From Gammaproteobacteria bacterium (GTDB taxonomy: Bacteria; Gemmatimonadota; Gemmatimonadetes; Longimicrobiales; Gaopeijiaceae), in NCBI GenBank assembly GCA_024638345.1, contig JAHEKL010000142.1:1-7241 (forward strand): a DNA stretch of 7,241 nt, given 5' to 3'. Positions 6,495-7,241 of the stretch are shown one piece after another (the stretch's first letter is position 1; each line of letters starts with the position of its first letter). The position numbers and the translations under genes are program-made. The notes under the pieces are model-generated. The model was given only the letters and a program-made list of their open reading frames with translations. It had not been told where the DNA came from and did no database searches.

Positions 6495-7241
6495 CTACTC
6501 GGACTCGGGCAGCGCGAAGACGAAGATCGTGGGACTTCCTTGCGGTGCCTCGAGCGGGATTCCGGGGGTCAGCCCGAAGGTCTCGTACGAGCCCGAGCTC
6601 CCACCCCCGGCGGCCACCGCGATGTACTGGCGCCCCTCGACGCCGTAGCTGATCGCGCCCCCGGTGATTCTGCTGTTCAGGATCGACTGCCAGAGCACCT
6701 CGCCGGTCTCCTGATCGAGCGCCCTGAACCTGCGGTTGATGTCCCCACCGAAGATCAGGCCTCCTCCCGTGGCCACGAGCCCGCCCAGCCAGGGCGCGGC
6801 CTGCTTGTGTTCCCACAGCAGCTCGCCGGTCGCGACGTCGTATCCCTTGACCATTCCCGGCGTATCCGGCTGATCGGGTGAGGGGATGGTCCTCCGTATG
6901 GCGGCATTGCCCGTGCCGGTCCACTCGAGTGCCGTCTGTTCGACCCAAGCGTTCAGGAGCGGCTGATACACGGCGTTCGTCAGAGGACTATAGGTGCCGT
7001 ACCACCAGTCCTTTCCTGCCCGGGGCCCGGCGGTCACCACGTCGCCGAACTCCTCGAAGACGAGCTCCGGGTCCGTGGTGACGCGGCCGGTCCCATCGAT
7101 GTCGGTGATGACGTTCTGATGGACCATCGGCCGGGCCCAGATAAACTCACCGGTCTCGCGGTCGAGCACGAACTGCGTCCCCGCCTTTCCCGCCGTCCAG
7201 AGAACCCTGCGCTCCTCCCCCGCGAGATCCGGGTTGATCCA
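6495..7241 (-). CDS. PQQ-dependent alcohol dehydrogenase-like quinoprotein, C-terminal part
   Basis: A partial gene whose frame is open to the right edge; 248 residues are visible and the start is outside. Quinoproteins of this family are eight-bladed propellers in the periplasm that oxidise alcohols or aldehydes with PQQ and pass electrons to cytochrome c or quinone. Three tryptophan-docking blade motifs are visible: VLDRETGEFIW (25-35), YDVATGELLW (134-143) and ALDQETGEVLW (174-184). GKDWWYGTYSP (about 76-86) and the following 'VYQPLLNAW' match the conserved late-propeller region of methanol/ethanol dehydrogenases. There, family members often have Asn-x-Cys, but here it is Asn-Ala-Trp. 'GGLVATGGGLIFGGD' and 'EGRQYIAVAAGG' are typical last-blade strands. 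The protein ends soon after (FALPESE) with no fused cytochrome c domain. The catalytic Asp and most PQQ ligands would lie upstream, outside the window, so activity cannot be judged. The stop is TAG. Confidence 0.93.
   Translation of the reverse strand, partial: WINPDLAGEERRVLWTAGKAGTQFVLDRETGEFIWARPMVHQNVITDIDGTGRVTTDPELVFEEFGDVVTAGPRAGKDWWYGTYSPLTNAVYQPLLNAWVEQTALEWTGTGNAAIRRTIPSPDQPDTPGMVKGYDVATGELLWEHKQAAPWLGGLVATGGGLIFGGDINRRFRALDQETGEVLWQSILNSRITGGAISYGVEGRQYIAVAAGGGSSGSYETFGLTPGIPLEAPQGSPTIFVFALPESE

Overview
This is a GC-rich window from a Gram-negative bacterium: it carries a TonB-dependent outer-membrane receptor locus, a Tat-exported flavoprotein and a PQQ quinoprotein. The mix of a CarboxypepD_reg/beta-barrel receptor, a quinoprotein and a Tat flavoprotein would suit Gemmatimonadota, Acidobacteriota or a similar environmental lineage. 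That placement is an impression from gene content, since there is no rRNA or other marker gene here.

Layout. The + strand carries the C-terminal half of a CPH-type (P1B-3) copper/silver-transporting ATPase, cut by the left edge (1-1091). It is followed by an unrecognised protein of two cysteine-marked Ig-like repeats plus a carboxypeptidase-regulatory-like domain (1223-2176). Next, 24 bp downstream and probably in the same operon, is a Tat-signal lipoprotein-like flavoprotein of the fumarate reductase/succinate dehydrogenase flavoprotein superfamily (2201-3862). The - strand carries, convergent to these, a TonB-dependent receptor (6401 down to 3903). A single in-frame TAG codon (5633-5631) splits it into a signal/plug half and a beta-barrel half. 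Upstream of it on the same strand is the C-terminal part of a PQQ-dependent alcohol dehydrogenase-like quinoprotein, cut by the right edge (7241 down to 6495).

How the genes may fit together. Envelope and periplasmic functions dominate: metal efflux, an exported flavin oxidoreductase, a periplasmic quinoprotein and an outer-membrane receptor. The Ig-like protein and the flavoprotein look like a functional pair. I see no electron-transfer partner (haem or Fe-S protein) for either oxidoreductase within the window. No tRNA, rRNA, CRISPR array, insertion sequence or phage gene is visible.

The points most worth a second look are the amber codon in an otherwise intact receptor, with a Shine-Dalgarno-like sequence overlapping it, and the unrecognised two-repeat protein paired with a Tat flavoprotein. 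There is no strong evidence for a wholly new system.
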